Shown one piece after another: positions 31,087 to 40,075 of a DNA stretch of 64,000 nt; the stretch's first letter is position 1, and each line of letters starts with the position of its first letter. The notes beneath the pieces were generated by a model. That model did not search any database. It was not told the origin of the DNA and worked only from the letters and a program-made list of their open reading frames with translations. The DNA lies in the NCBI GenBank assembly GCA_963785125.1, contig CAWATU010000001.1, forward strand, positions 744,001 to 808,000, in the 5' to 3' direction. Origin of the DNA: QHXN01 sp963785125. GTDB taxonomy: Bacteria; Acidobacteriota; Blastocatellia; Pyrinomonadales; Pyrinomonadaceae. The position numbers and the translations under genes were made by a program.

Positions 31087-32637
31087 TTACGGACGGCGCC
31101 AGCGTCGCCCGTGTTGTTCGAGTAACTTGAAAGACTCATCCGGCCCCCACGAGCCGGCCTCGTAGTTCGGGAACTCCGCATCCTCTTTGCGCGCGCCCCA
31201 CTCTTCGAGGATGGGCATGACCAGTTCCCAGCCGCGCTCGGTCATGTCCTTGCGCGCGTAGAGGGTCGAGTCGCCGAGGATGCAGTCGAGTATCAGGCGC
31301 TCGTAAGCTTCGGCGAGCTGGACGCCGAAACTTGCGCCGTAGCGAAAGTCCATGTTCACGTCGCGGATGCGTGTGACCTGCCCCGGCACCTTCGCCGCGA
31401 CGCGGAGCGTGATGCCCTCGTCGGGCTGGATGCGTATGACGAGCTGGTTGGGCGCGACCGCCTCCATCGCGCGGCCGAAGAGCGCGTGCGGCGCCTCGCG
31501 GAACTGGATGGCGATTTCCGTGACGCGCTTGGCGAGCCGCTTGCCCGAGCGTATGTAGAAGGGCACGCCCGACCAGCGCCAGTTGTCGAACCACATCGTC
31601 ACCATCGCGTAAGTCTCGGTCACCGAATCCTGCGCGACGCCCTTCTCTTCGCGGTAGCCGGGCACGGCCGCGCCGCCGATGCTGCCGGGGCCGTACTGCC
31701 CGCGCACGCACTCCTCACGCACGCGCTCGGGCGTGAACTCGCGCGCCGAGTGCATGGCCTTGATCTTCTCGTCGCGCACGTCCTCGGCCGAGAGCGACGC
31801 AGGCGGCTCCATCGCCACGAGCGAGAGCACCTGAAAGACGTGGTTCTGGATCATATCGCGCACCACGCCCGACTTCTCGTAGTAGCCGCCGCGCCCCTCG
31901 ACGCCCACCGTCTCGGCGTTGGTTATCTGAACGTGATCGACGTACTGCCGGTTCCAGAGAGGCTCGAAGATGCCGTTGGCGAAGCGGAAGACGAGGAGGT
32001 TCTGGACGGTCTCCTTGCCGAGGTAGTGGTCGATGCGATAGACCTGCGACTCTTCGAGGTGGCGGAGTATCTGCTCGTTCAGCGCCCGCGCACTCTCAAG
32101 GCTCGTCCCGAAAGGCTTCTCAATGATGACGCGCGCCCAGCCCTTCTCCTGTCGAACCAGCCCGGCTTCGCCGAGTTGCTTGACCGCCTCGGCGTAGAAC
32201 TCGGGCGCGACCGAGAGGTAGAAGAGTCGGTTGCCGCCTGTGCCGCGCTCGCTGCTCACCTCCTCCAGCCTTTGCGCGAGTTCCTTGTAACTGTCGGGGT
32301 TGTCGATGTTCGACGGAAGGTAGTGGAGCCCCGCGGCGAACGAGCGCCAGACCTCCTCGTCAACGTGCTTCGACTCGGAGAACTCCGCGACGGCCTCTTT
32401 CATCTTGTCGCGGTACTCGTCGTCGGTCATCGGCGTGCGCCCCAGTCCGATGACCGCGAACTCGGCCGGCAGCAGGCGTTCCTGTACCAGACGATAGAGC
32501 GCCGGTATCAACTTCCGCTTGGCGAGGTCGCCGGACGCGCCGAAGATGACGACCGCGCACGGCTCGGCCGCGCGGCCCAGACGCATCCCGACGCGCAGGG
32601 GGTTCTCGACGACGGTGGCTGTGGTCATAATCATCAT
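31087..32637 (-). CDS. zwf: glucose-6-phosphate 1-dehydrogenase
   Basis: 516 residues with the nucleotide-binding GASGDLAKRKLIPAL at 33-47 and the substrate motif RIDHYLGKE at 201-209, H204 being part of the active site. Full length and intact. The start is not certain: ATG at 32637, or the ATG three codons later. No clear ribosome-binding site is visible because a 7-nt-repeat hairpin ends exactly at base 32638. Catalyses the first step of the oxidative pentose phosphate route and makes NADPH. Downstream opcA probably matures it. Confidence 0.96.
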   Translation of the reverse strand: MMIMTTATVVENPLRVGMRLGRAAEPCAVVIFGASGDLAKRKLIPALYRLVQERLLPAEFAVIGLGRTPMTDDEYRDKMKEAVAEFSESKHVDEEVWRSFAAGLHYLPSNIDNPDSYKELAQRLEEVSSERGTGGNRLFYLSVAPEFYAEAVKQLGEAGLVRQEKGWARVIIEKPFGTSLESARALNEQILRHLEESQVYRIDHYLGKETVQNLLVFRFANGIFEPLWNRQYVDHVQITNAETVGVEGRGGYYEKSGVVRDMIQNHVFQVLSLVAMEPPASLSAEDVRDEKIKAMHSAREFTPERVREECVRGQYGPGSIGGAAVPGYREEKGVAQDSVTETYAMVTMWFDNWRWSGVPFYIRSGKRLAKRVTEIAIQFREAPHALFGRAMEAVAPNQLVIRIQPDEGITLRVAAKVPGQVTRIRDVNMDFRYGASFGVQLAEAYERLILDCILGDSTLYARKDMTERGWELVMPILEEWGARKEDAEFPNYEAGSWGPDESFKLLEQHGRRWRRP

Positions 32638-32719
32638 AGTACTGAGTGCTGAGAACTGAGGACTGAGTGAAGACGGGCCTTGTCTTTCACTCAGTCCTCA
32701 GTCCTCAACACTCAGTACT
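32638..32719. repeat. heptamer-repeat hairpin (AGTACTG/AGGACTG type) filling the gnd-zwf gap
   Basis: Bases 32638-32674 pair with 32682-32719 with only two mismatches and a short bulge, around a seven-base loop. The arms are 7-nt repeats: AGTACTG, AGTGCTG, AGAACTG, AGGACTG, AGTGAAG. It begins one base from the zwf start codon and ends seven bases from the gnd stop, so it occupies almost the whole 88-bp gap of an operon. Confidence 0.85.
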
Positions 32720-32725
32720 TATCCT

Positions 32726-34200
32726 TTACTTACTCTGCCCCTCCAACAACTCCTCCCACTCCGTGTGGACGAAGCCCGCGTCGGGGCGGTCGGTGCGCTG
32801 GTAGGTGTGCGAGCCGAAGAAGTCGCGCTGCGCCTGCGTGAGGTTGAGCGGGAGGTCGGCCGTGCGGTACGCGTCGAAGTAGCCGAGCGAGGCCGAGAAG
32901 GCCGGGATGGGGATGCCAGCCTGCGCGGCCGTCGCGACGACCCGCCGCCAGTTGGCCTGCGCGCCCTGGATGTATGCGTTGAACTCAGGATCGAGCAGGA
33001 GATTCGGCAGGTCTTGGCGCCGCGTCGTACGCTTCCTTGATCTTGCCGAGGAAGCGCGCGCGGATGATGCAGCCGCCCTTCCAGATGCGCGCCGTCTCGC
33101 CGAGGTTGATGTCCCACTTCCAGTTCTCGGAGCCGGCGCGGATGAGGTTCATGCCCTGCGCGTAGCTGCAAATCTTCGACGCGTAGAGCGCGTCGCGCAC
33201 GGCCTCGATCATCTCCTTGCGGTCGCCGTCGAACTTGAAGCCCTGCGGGCCGCGCAGCTGCTTGCTCGACGTCGACACGCTCGTCCTTGCGCGCCGAGAG
33301 GATGCGCGAGTCCACGGCCGCGTTGATGGTCGGGATGGGGACGCCGAGGTCGAGCGCGACGGCGCTCGTCCACTTGCCCGTGCCCTTCTGCCCGGCCTTG
33401 TCGAGGACGAGGTCAACGAGCGGCTTGCCCGTCTCCGGGTCTTTGACCTTGAGAATCTGAGCGGTGATCTCGATGAGGAAGACTTCCAGCTCGCCGCGGT
33501 TCCACTCGTCGAACACCTCGGCCATCTCGTCGGCCGACATGCCGAGCACCTTGCGCATGATGTCGTACGACTCGGCGATGAGCTGCATGTCGCCGTACTC
33601 GATGCCGTTGTGCACCATCTTGACGAAATGCCCGGCGCCGCCCGGCCCGATGTAGGTGACGCACGGGCCGTCGTCCACCTTCGCCGCGATGGCCTCCCAG
33701 ATGGGGCGTATCTGCTCGTACGCCTCGCGGTCTCCGCCCGGCATCAGCGACGGCCCCCACAGCGCACCCTTCTCGCCGCCAGAGACGCCGGAGCCGATGA
33801 AGTTGAAGCCCTCGGCCTTCAGAGCCTTCTCGCGCCGCTCCGTGTCCTTGAAGTAGGAGTTGCCGCCGTCGATGATGATGTCGCCGGCTTCGAGGAAGGG
33901 CTTGATCTGGTCGATAGTCCAGTCAACGGGGTCGCCGGCCTTGACGAGCAGAATAATCTTGCGCGGTCGTTCGAGCGACTTCACGAACTCTTCGGGCGTG
34001 TGCGTGCCGATGAACTTCCCGGCCCCGTTCTCTTTCATGAAGGTCTCGACGCGGTTGGGCTCTTCCTTGCTCGGCGGGCGGTTGTAGACGGCCACGGTGT
34101 AGCCGTTGCGCTCGATGTTGCGCGCCAGATTCTCGCCCATCACGGCGAGGCCGATCATGCCGATGTTCGCGGTCTTCGGTGTCTGTTCAGGTGTCGCCAT
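32726..34200 (-). CDS. gnd: 6-phosphogluconate dehydrogenase, decarboxylating (two frame breaks)
   Basis: From ATG 34200 the protein reads MATPEQTPKTANIGMIGLAVMGENLARNIE, with the NADP fold, IDGGNSYFKDT, GSGVSGGEKGALWGPS and the catalytic HFVKMVHNGIEYGDMQL segment. Near 33270 the frame shifts into LRGPQGFKFDGDRKEM and GETARIWKGGCIIRARFL, and near 33020 into the last part, ending GFVHTEWEELLEGQSK at 32726. All blocks of the long (about 480-residue) form are present. It makes ribulose 5-phosphate and NADPH. It lies 31 bases after tal-pgi. The two breaks within 250 bp look like errors. Confidence 0.93.
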
Positions 34201-34231
34201 TGTCTTCTGTCTTCCCTCTTAATGACTTCTA

Positions 34232-37096
34232 CTAAGCCCCCGTCGCGCCTGAGACGGGGACGGCCTCGCGGATGATGTCGAAGAGGCGTTGCAGTCCGGC
34301 CGTCACTTCGGGGCCGATCTCGACGCGGACGGCGCGGCGTCCGCGCGTCGAGAGCGAACGGAAGTCGCCGAGCGCCTGCGCCTGCTTGAGCGTCGAGAAG
34401 GTGTAGGGCTCGCCGGGTATCTCCACGTCCTTCGCGTCTTTGGCCGTGACCTGGATGAAGACGCCGCTGTCGGGGCCTCCCTTATGAAGCTGACCGGTCG
34501 AGTGCAGGAAGCGCGGGCCGTAGCCGGTCGTCGTCGCGCAGTGGGTCGCGTCGCGCAGGTGCGTGCGTATCTGCTGGACGATTCGTTCGGCCTCCTCCGA
34601 CTCCTCGAAGTAGTTGAGCAGCGCGATGTAATCGCCCGGCTTCACACGCCCCAGGTGGACTTTGAAGATGCCGGGCACGCCCTCCGCGCCGAGCGCCGCG
34701 CGGGTAGCTTCGTCGCCGTAGACGGTCAACCCGTCGCCTTCGGCCAGAACCGGCTGCTCCTGCAAACTCCCGTTCTGCTTGAAGGCTTCGAGCAACTCCT
34801 TCGTCGCGTCCTTCGACTCCTGCACGTTCGGCTGGTCGAAGGGGTTGATGCCGAGCCGCCAGCCGGCGACGGCCGTCGCAATCTCCCACAGGAAGAACTC
34901 TTCGCCGAGGTCGTACAGGTCGGTCAACGTGCGGTAGACGACCGGATGTCCGGCCGCTTCGAGCGCCTTTAACTTCGACCCGATCTCGCTGTCGAGTTTG
35001 CCGACAGCGATTGAGACGAAGAGACGGTCGTCGCCGTACGCGGATGGCGCGGCGAGCGGCTCGCCCGCGACAGGCACAACGCCCTTCCCCTCTTTGCCCG
35101 TCGATTCGGCGATGAGCTGTTCGACCCAGAGGCCGAACGATTCCACCTTCGGGTCGGCGACGATGGTCAGCTTGTCGCGGCCGGCCTTCGCGCACTCGCC
35201 GATGATAGCGCCGAGGCGCGCGCCGGGGTTCTCGCCCGCGGGCACGACCTGCGAGCAGGCGTGGATGACGCGCTCGGCGCGGTCGAGGAGCTTCTTGATG
35301 TCAACGCCCATCAACGCCGCCGGCACCATACCGAAGTAGGAGAGCGCCGAATAGCGCCCGCCGATGTCCGAGGGGTTGAGAAAGACGCGCTTGAACTTGT
35401 CGCGCGCGGCGTCGGCCTCCATCTTCGTGCCGGGGTCTGTGACGGCGAGGAAGTTCTCGCCCGGGTTCTCCTTGACCTTGCCGACCTCCGCGTACCAGTA
35501 GCGGTAGAAGGAGAGCGGCTCGGTCGTCGTGCCCGACTTCGACGAGACGATGAAGAGCGTGTGCGCGGGGTCGATCTTCTCTCGAAACTCCGCGACCGTG
35601 TCCGGGTCGGTCGAGTCGAGGACGAGCAGCTCGGGATAGCCCTCCTGCCGACCGAAAGTCCTCCGCAGGACTTCGGGCGCGAGCGAGGAGCCGCCCATGC
35701 CGTTCAAGACGACGTGCTTGAAACCCTTCTCGCGCAGACGTTCAACGAAGGCGATGAGTTCGTCCTCGACGCCGATCATCTGGTCGGCCACGTTGAGCCA
35801 GCCGAGCGAGTTCTTGATGATCTTCTGGTGCTCTTCTTCCGACTTCCACAGTGCAGCATCTTTACGCCAGACGCGGCGCATCACGTCGCCCTTTTCGGCT
35901 TCCTTGATGGCCGCACTTACCGCGTCAGCGTATTTTCCCAACGATGCGCTCAACCTCTCGTTGATACCGGATAGCAGAGCGTCGCGCTTGGCCTCAATCG
36001 ACTCGGCGAGCGTGTCGAAGGAGTTGACGAAGGCCGCGAGGCCGTCACGTTGTAACTTCTCGGTCACGGCCTTCAGGTCGATGCCGACCTCTGCGAGCTG
36101 TCCGATGAGGGCGCGGCATTCATCCAGTCCCTCTTCGAGCGTCGGCTCGACGCGGCCGTGGTCGCGGATGGCCGTGTAGGTCGCGGGCGGGACAGTGTTG
36201 ACCGTCTCGGGGCCGATGAGGTTATCGACGTAGAGCACGTCCGAGTAGTTCGGATTCTTCGTTCCCGTCGAAGCCCACAGGCACCGCTGCACCTGCGCGC
36301 CCTTCGCCTTCAGCTCGGCGAAGCGCGGGCCGTGGAATATCTCCCTGTACTTCTCGTAAGCGAGCTTCGCGTTCGCCACCGCCGCACGGCCGCAGAGACT
36401 TTCGAGCCGCTTCTTCTCTTCGGGCGAAGCGGCGTGACGCGCCTTGTATTCGAGGTCGGCGTCAATCGCCGTATCCACGCGCGAGACGAAGAAGCTCGCG
36501 ACCGAAGCGATGCCGTCCACGTTCTTCCCCTCGGCCGCGCGGCGTTCGAGCCCCTTGATGAAGGCTTCGGCCACCTGCACGTAGTTCTCGATGGAGAAGA
36601 TCATCGTGATGTTGATGTTGATGCCGCGGTAGATCGACTCCTCAATGGCCGGCAGCCCCTCCTGCGACGCGGGAATCTTAATCATCACGTTCTTGCGCCC
36701 GACACGCTCGAACAGACGCGTGGCCTCGTCAATCGTTCCCTGCGTGTCGTAGGCGAGCTTGGGGCTGACTTCGAGGCTGATGTAGCCGTCGAGCCCGCCG
36801 GTCTTGTCGTAGACCGGCTTAAGCACGTCGGCCGCGTTGCCGATGTCTTCGACGACGAGGTCTTCGTAGATTTCGCTCACGCTCTTGCCGGCCTGGACGA
36901 GTTTCGCCAACTGCTCGTCGTAGTCGGTCGAGCCGGTGATGGCCTTCTCGAAGATGGTCGGGTTGGAGGTGACCCCGCGCAGGTCGTCCTCCTCGATCTT
37001 CTTCCGCAGGTCGCCGGTCGTGAGCATGGCGCGGCGGATGTTGTCGTACCAGATTGACTGGCCGAGCTTCATGATTTCGACGAGTCGGTTACTCAT
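34232..37096 (-). CDS. tal-pgi: bifunctional transaldolase / glucose-6-phosphate isomerase
   Basis: 954 residues from ATG 37096, which has GAGGAG eight bases ahead; the ORF extends further upstream but without homology. Residues 1 to about 370 are transaldolase: SIWYDNIRRAML, the VTSNPTIFEKAITGS block and the Schiff-base lysine in VMIKIPASQEGL. Residues about 390-954 are phosphoglucose isomerase: VVLNGMGGSSLAPEVLRR, FIVSSKSGTTTEPLSF and a C-terminal HSTGQLHKGG. Such fusions are known in several phyla, including acidobacteria and actinobacteria. Joining the two activities links glycolysis to the non-oxidative pentose phosphate branch. It is the first gene of the sugar operon. Intact. Confidence 0.95.
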   Translation of the reverse strand: MSNRLVEIMKLGQSIWYDNIRRAMLTTGDLRKKIEEDDLRGVTSNPTIFEKAITGSTDYDEQLAKLVQAGKSVSEIYEDLVVEDIGNAADVLKPVYDKTGGLDGYISLEVSPKLAYDTQGTIDEATRLFERVGRKNVMIKIPASQEGLPAIEESIYRGININITMIFSIENYVQVAEAFIKGLERRAAEGKNVDGIASVASFFVSRVDTAIDADLEYKARHAASPEEKKRLESLCGRAAVANAKLAYEKYREIFHGPRFAELKAKGAQVQRCLWASTGTKNPNYSDVLYVDNLIGPETVNTVPPATYTAIRDHGRVEPTLEEGLDECRALIGQLAEVGIDLKAVTEKLQRDGLAAFVNSFDTLAESIEAKRDALLSGINERLSASLGKYADAVSAAIKEAEKGDVMRRVWRKDAALWKSEEEHQKIIKNSLGWLNVADQMIGVEDELIAFVERLREKGFKHVVLNGMGGSSLAPEVLRRTFGRQEGYPELLVLDSTDPDTVAEFREKIDPAHTLFIVSSKSGTTTEPLSFYRYWYAEVGKVKENPGENFLAVTDPGTKMEADAARDKFKRVFLNPSDIGGRYSALSYFGMVPAALMGVDIKKLLDRAERVIHACSQVVPAGENPGARLGAIIGECAKAGRDKLTIVADPKVESFGLWVEQLIAESTGKEGKGVVPVAGEPLAAPSAYGDDRLFVSIAVGKLDSEIGSKLKALEAAGHPVVYRTLTDLYDLGEEFFLWEIATAVAGWRLGINPFDQPNVQESKDATKELLEAFKQNGSLQEQPVLAEGDGLTVYGDEATRAALGAEGVPGIFKVHLGRVKPGDYIALLNYFEESEEAERIVQQIRTHLRDATHCATTTGYGPRFLHSTGQLHKGGPDSGVFIQVTAKDAKDVEIPGEPYTFSTLKQAQALGDFRSLSTRGRRAVRVEIGPEVTAGLQRLFDIIREAVPVSGATGA

Positions 37097-37248
37097 AAAC
37101 ACTCTCCTCAAGCGGGGTAAAAACAGGGGGACAAACGGTCTCGAATAGATTTCGCAGTGGGGCGAGGGGCTACACTTCGGCCGCCGCCGCGCCGGGCAGC
37201 GGGGCCCGGCGGTGTCCCTTTCAAACGACGCTGTTACGAATTGGCGGG

Positions 37249-37278
37249 ATACTATCACATCAATTCTGGCGTCGCCAA
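37249..37278 (-). promoter_or_regulatory. weak candidate promoter for the tal-pgi operon
   Basis: On the minus strand TTGGCG (37273-37278) and TAGTAT (37249-37254) lie 18 bp apart in the gap ahead of tal-pgi, each matching four of six consensus bases. The start codon is about 150 bp downstream. Low information; listed because the 275-bp gap otherwise shows only the hairpin at 37311. Confidence 0.3.
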
Positions 37279-37310
37279 CATACGGGTCGGTGCCGCCCGT
37301 CAGAACGAAA

Positions 37311-37343
37311 CCGCCCGCCCACGTGTTTGACGCGGGCGGGCGG
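37311..37343 (-). terminator. GC-rich hairpin after the exported unknown gene
   Basis: Bases 37311-37323 pair with 37331-37343 with one mismatch around a seven-base loop; on the minus strand a short T-rich stretch (GGTTTCGTT) follows. It lies 28 bases after the stop of the gene at 37372 and ahead of the tal-pgi promoter candidate, separating the two units. Confidence 0.6.
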
Positions 37344-37371
37344 CTGACGCTTTCGGGATGTGACCGTTCGC

Positions 37372-38235
37372 TTACGGCTGCGCGGAGGCCGACTCGGCGG
37401 CGAAGACCGAGTCTTCGGTCTTGACGCCGTAGGTGACGGTGAGCACCTGCAACTCCTCGACCTGCCGGTCGCCGGCGTAGAGGACGGAGCGGTAGGGGAC
37501 GAGCGTGCCCTGCACGATGCGGTAGTCGTGGAAGGTGCGGCGGTACTTCGTCCCATCCTCCTCGTATTCGAGCCAGAGGATGCGTCCCGTCTTCGCGCTG
37601 ATGTAGAAGCGCGTCGAGCGCCTCTCCTTGTCCGTCAGCTCAAGCTGCCAGAGGTCTAAGCCCTTCTGGGTCTCCTTGCCGTTGAACTTCAGCGTCGCGC
37701 CGCTCTCCTTGTAGCGCAGCAGCGCGTCGATGCCGTGGAGGCGGTCGGTCATCAGGCTCGTCACGTCCTCCTGCTTCGGCGTGAAAGGCGTCCCGCGCAG
37801 GATGCCGGTCACGCGCCCGTCGTTGAGGACGAGCGTGTACTGGAGAGACGACATGCGCTGGTCGAAGCGAATCTTGTCCTTCTCGAAGGTCTCGCCGCGC
37901 TTGAAGGTGCGCTCGTAGGTGATCTCCTCGGGGCGGCCGTCCTGGCCCGGGCGGATGATGCGGCCGCGCTCGACGCCCGTGCGCCTGATCTGCGCGAGCC
38001 CGGGGCGCGAGCCGTAGACGAGGACGACCGTCTCGCCGACCTGATCGGCCGTCGGGGTGTCGCGGTCAGGCTTAAACGGCTTCGGCTGCTCCTCCTTCTT
38101 CTTCGGCTTCTCCTCCGTCTTCGGCTCCGTCTCCTGCGCCGCGGCGGGGCCGGCCGCGAGCGTGACCGCCGCGGCGGTCAAGAGCGCCGAGAGCGCGCAC
38201 ACCAATAAGCGTCGTAACACTGAGTTCTTCTCCAT
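37372..38235 (-). CDS. exported protein of unknown function (LolA-like fold possible)
   Basis: 287 residues from ATG 38235; the ORF extends 29 codons further but this start gives a clean signal peptide (MEKNSVLRRLLVCALSALLT..., ending AAAQE). A Lys/Glu/Pro-rich linker follows (residues about 34-55). The rest is beta-rich: RMSSLQYTLVLNDGRVTGILRG, SGATLKFNGKETQKGLDLWQ and the SAKTGRILWLEYEEDGTKYRR segment, with the pattern of half-barrel lipoprotein carriers (LolA/MucB-like) that interpret lipid or sugar moieties. That comparison is by eye only. Divergent from the ATP-grasp gene and not clearly in an operon. Confidence 0.55.
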   Translation of the reverse strand: MEKNSVLRRLLVCALSALLTAAAVTLAAGPAAAQETEPKTEEKPKKKEEQPKPFKPDRDTPTADQVGETVVLVYGSRPGLAQIRRTGVERGRIIRPGQDGRPEEITYERTFKRGETFEKDKIRFDQRMSSLQYTLVLNDGRVTGILRGTPFTPKQEDVTSLMTDRLHGIDALLRYKESGATLKFNGKETQKGLDLWQLELTDKERRSTRFYISAKTGRILWLEYEEDGTKYRRTFHDYRIVQGTLVPYRSVLYAGDRQVEELQVLTVTYGVKTEDSVFAAESASAQP

Positions 38236-38410
38236 TCCTGAGTTGATCGCCCGGCGGCCTCGGCCCGTGGGCCGCGCCTGAGGAGAGGTTCGGCGGCCGA
38301 ACATCGGCGGATTGTAACACATCCGCGAAACCTCCGCCCCAGACCGAGCGCCGCCCTTCCGTCCAAAACAATTGATGCCACTGGCCTTGCGGCGGATGCC
38401 CGCCCGCGCT

Positions 38411-38440
38411 TTGACAACCCTGCGCGCCTGCCTGTAAAGT
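38411..38440 (+). promoter_or_regulatory. promoter for the ATP-grasp gene
   Basis: TTGACA (38411-38416) and TAAAGT (38435-38440) with an 18-bp spacer, in the 343-bp divergent gap between the exported unknown (start 38235) and the ATP-grasp gene (start 38579). The inferred transcript would begin near 38447 and carry the heptamer hairpin at 38468-38547 in its leader. Confidence 0.55.
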
Positions 38441-38467
38441 CCTGTGTTTTCATTAGAGTTTAAGAAT

Positions 38468-38547
38468 TCAGGAGTCAGAAGTCAGGAGTCAAAATGTGCC
38501 AACGGCGACCGCTTTATCACTTCTGACTCCCGACTTCTGACTCCTGA
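38468..38547. repeat. heptamer-repeat hairpin (GGAGTCA/GAAGTCA type) in a 5' leader
   Basis: Bases 38468-38491 pair with 38524-38547 in 23 of 24 positions, with a 32-base loop. The arms are made of GGAGTCA, GAAGTCA, GGAGTCA repeats. Unlike the other members of this hairpin group it stands ahead of a gene, ending 31 bases before the ATP-grasp start codon, within the predicted leader. Confidence 0.8.
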
Positions 38548-38578
38548 CTACAGATTTCGTCTTGAAAGGACAGGAACC

Positions 38579-39880
38579 GTGAAAAAAGTAGGACTGCTGG
38601 TCGGCCGCGAGCGGACGTTCCCCGTCTCGCTCATCGAGAGCATCAACGAGCGGGGCGGCGGCGAGGTCGTCGCCGAGTTCGTCAAGATTGGCGGCGTGCG
38701 CCACGACGCGGGCGTCGGCTACGACCTCATCATCGACCGCATCTCGCATGAAGTGCCCTTCTACCGCGCCTTCATGAAGCGCGCGGCGCTCGAAGGCACC
38801 ATCGTCATCAACAACCCGTTCTGGTGGTCGGCCGACGACAAGTTCTTCAACTACTCGCTCGCAACGAAGCTCGGCGTCGCCGTCCCGCCCACCGTCCTGC
38901 TCCCTCAGAAGAACTATATCGAGGGCATCACGGGCGAGTCTCTGCGTAACCTCGAATTCCCGCTCGACTGGCAGGGCATAGCCGACTACGTCGGTTTTCC
39001 CGCCTACATCAAGCCTTTCGACGGCGGTGGCTGGAAGAACGTCTCGAAGGTCAACAGTCTCGAAGAACTCTGGGAGGTTTACGACACGACCGACACGCTC
39101 TGCATGACCTTGCAGGCGAACGTTGAATGGGATCAGTTCGTGCGCTGCTACTGCATTGGACAGGAGGACGTGCTCATCATGCCCTACGACCCGCGCAAGG
39201 CGTACCTCTCGGGCGAGCAGTACGTCCACAACCCGACCTATCTCACACCCGAGGTGGCGGCGCGCGTCGCGCAGGACGTGTTGACCCTGAACCGCGCGCT
39301 CGGCTACGACATCAACACGGTCGAGTTCTGCATCAAGGACGGCATTCCCTACGCCATCGACTTCATGAATCCGGCGCCGGACGCCGAGATCGCCTCGGTC
39401 GGCGAGTTCTACCACAACTGGCTGACGAAGGCCGTCACCGACCTCGTCTTCCGCCGCCTCGCCGAGCCGCGCCCCGAGAACGTCTACCGCTGGGATAGGT
39501 TCCTCAACCCGCAGCCGGAGCCACCGGGCGCTTCCCAGACGCTCGCCGCCGCCGCGTCCGCCGCGCAGACGGCCGCCGACTCGGTGCTGCCGCAGTCCGT
39601 CCGCGACCTGCCTTCGAACGTCGTCGACACGGTCACGGAGTTTCTCGGTCAAGCCACGGGCGTCGTCTCCGGACTGGTGAACGCCGTTACGGAAGCGGCC
39701 ACGCAGGCCAGCGAACAGAGCGAGCCCGCGGTTCAGTACGCGCCGGAAGCGCCACAGGCCGCGACCAAGCGACCCCGCGCCGCCGCGCCCTCGAAGAAGT
39801 CCGCCGCCAAGGGCTCGACCAAACGCGCCGCTACCACCCGCCCGAAGAAGTCCACGGACGAAGGGCCAAGCGAAGCCTAA
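38579..39880 (+). CDS. RimK-like ATP-grasp protein with a Lys/Ala-rich histone-like tail
   Basis: 433 residues from GTG 38579, chosen because AAAGGA and AGGA lie just ahead; upstream ORF codons are the hairpin repeats. Residues 1 to about 330 are an ATP-grasp ligase: GRERTFPVSLIESINERGG, DLIIDRISHEVPFYRAFM, NPFWWSADDKFFNYSLA, the lysine of FPAYIKPFDGGGWK, and the metal site DINTVEFCIKDGIPYAIDFMNP. Such enzymes join a carboxylate to an amine or thiol with ATP. Residues about 345-433 are a disordered Ala/Lys/Pro tail ending KKSAAKGSTKRAATTRPKK, which resembles histone H1-type tails and could bind nucleic acid. The substrate is unknown; no partner ligase gene is adjacent. Confidence 0.75.
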   Translation: MKKVGLLVGRERTFPVSLIESINERGGGEVVAEFVKIGGVRHDAGVGYDLIIDRISHEVPFYRAFMKRAALEGTIVINNPFWWSADDKFFNYSLATKLGVAVPPTVLLPQKNYIEGITGESLRNLEFPLDWQGIADYVGFPAYIKPFDGGGWKNVSKVNSLEELWEVYDTTDTLCMTLQANVEWDQFVRCYCIGQEDVLIMPYDPRKAYLSGEQYVHNPTYLTPEVAARVAQDVLTLNRALGYDINTVEFCIKDGIPYAIDFMNPAPDAEIASVGEFYHNWLTKAVTDLVFRRLAEPRPENVYRWDRFLNPQPEPPGASQTLAAAASAAQTAADSVLPQSVRDLPSNVVDTVTEFLGQATGVVSGLVNAVTEAATQASEQSEPAVQYAPEAPQAATKRPRAAAPSKKSAAKGSTKRAATTRPKKSTDEGPSEA

Positions 39881-39909
39881 ACGGAGAAACTTCTCACGTT
39901 AACCGCAAA

Positions 39910-39949
39910 GAGGAGGGTGAACGGCGCCGTTCACCCTCCTCTCTTTTTC
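39910..39949 (+). terminator. rho-independent terminator after the ATP-grasp gene
   Basis: A perfect 16-bp palindrome (39910-39925 with 39926-39941) is followed by TCTTTTTCT. It lies 30 bases after the stop codon at 39880. Confidence 0.85.
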
Positions 39950-40075
39950 TCCGACCTGCGTCCACAAAAGCTCGCCGCGAGGGATCGCAGAACGTACTAA
40001 ATTTTTCTCTGAGGAGATGAAAGACTTGCTGTGAGTCTTTAAAGAGGCGTCCCGGCAGACTCTTTTCAAAGAAGA

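Noticed and set aside
34232..37258. Longer tal-pgi from an upstream start
   Set aside because: The 54 extra codons have no homology, whereas ATG 37096 has a good ribosome-binding site and the usual transaldolase start.
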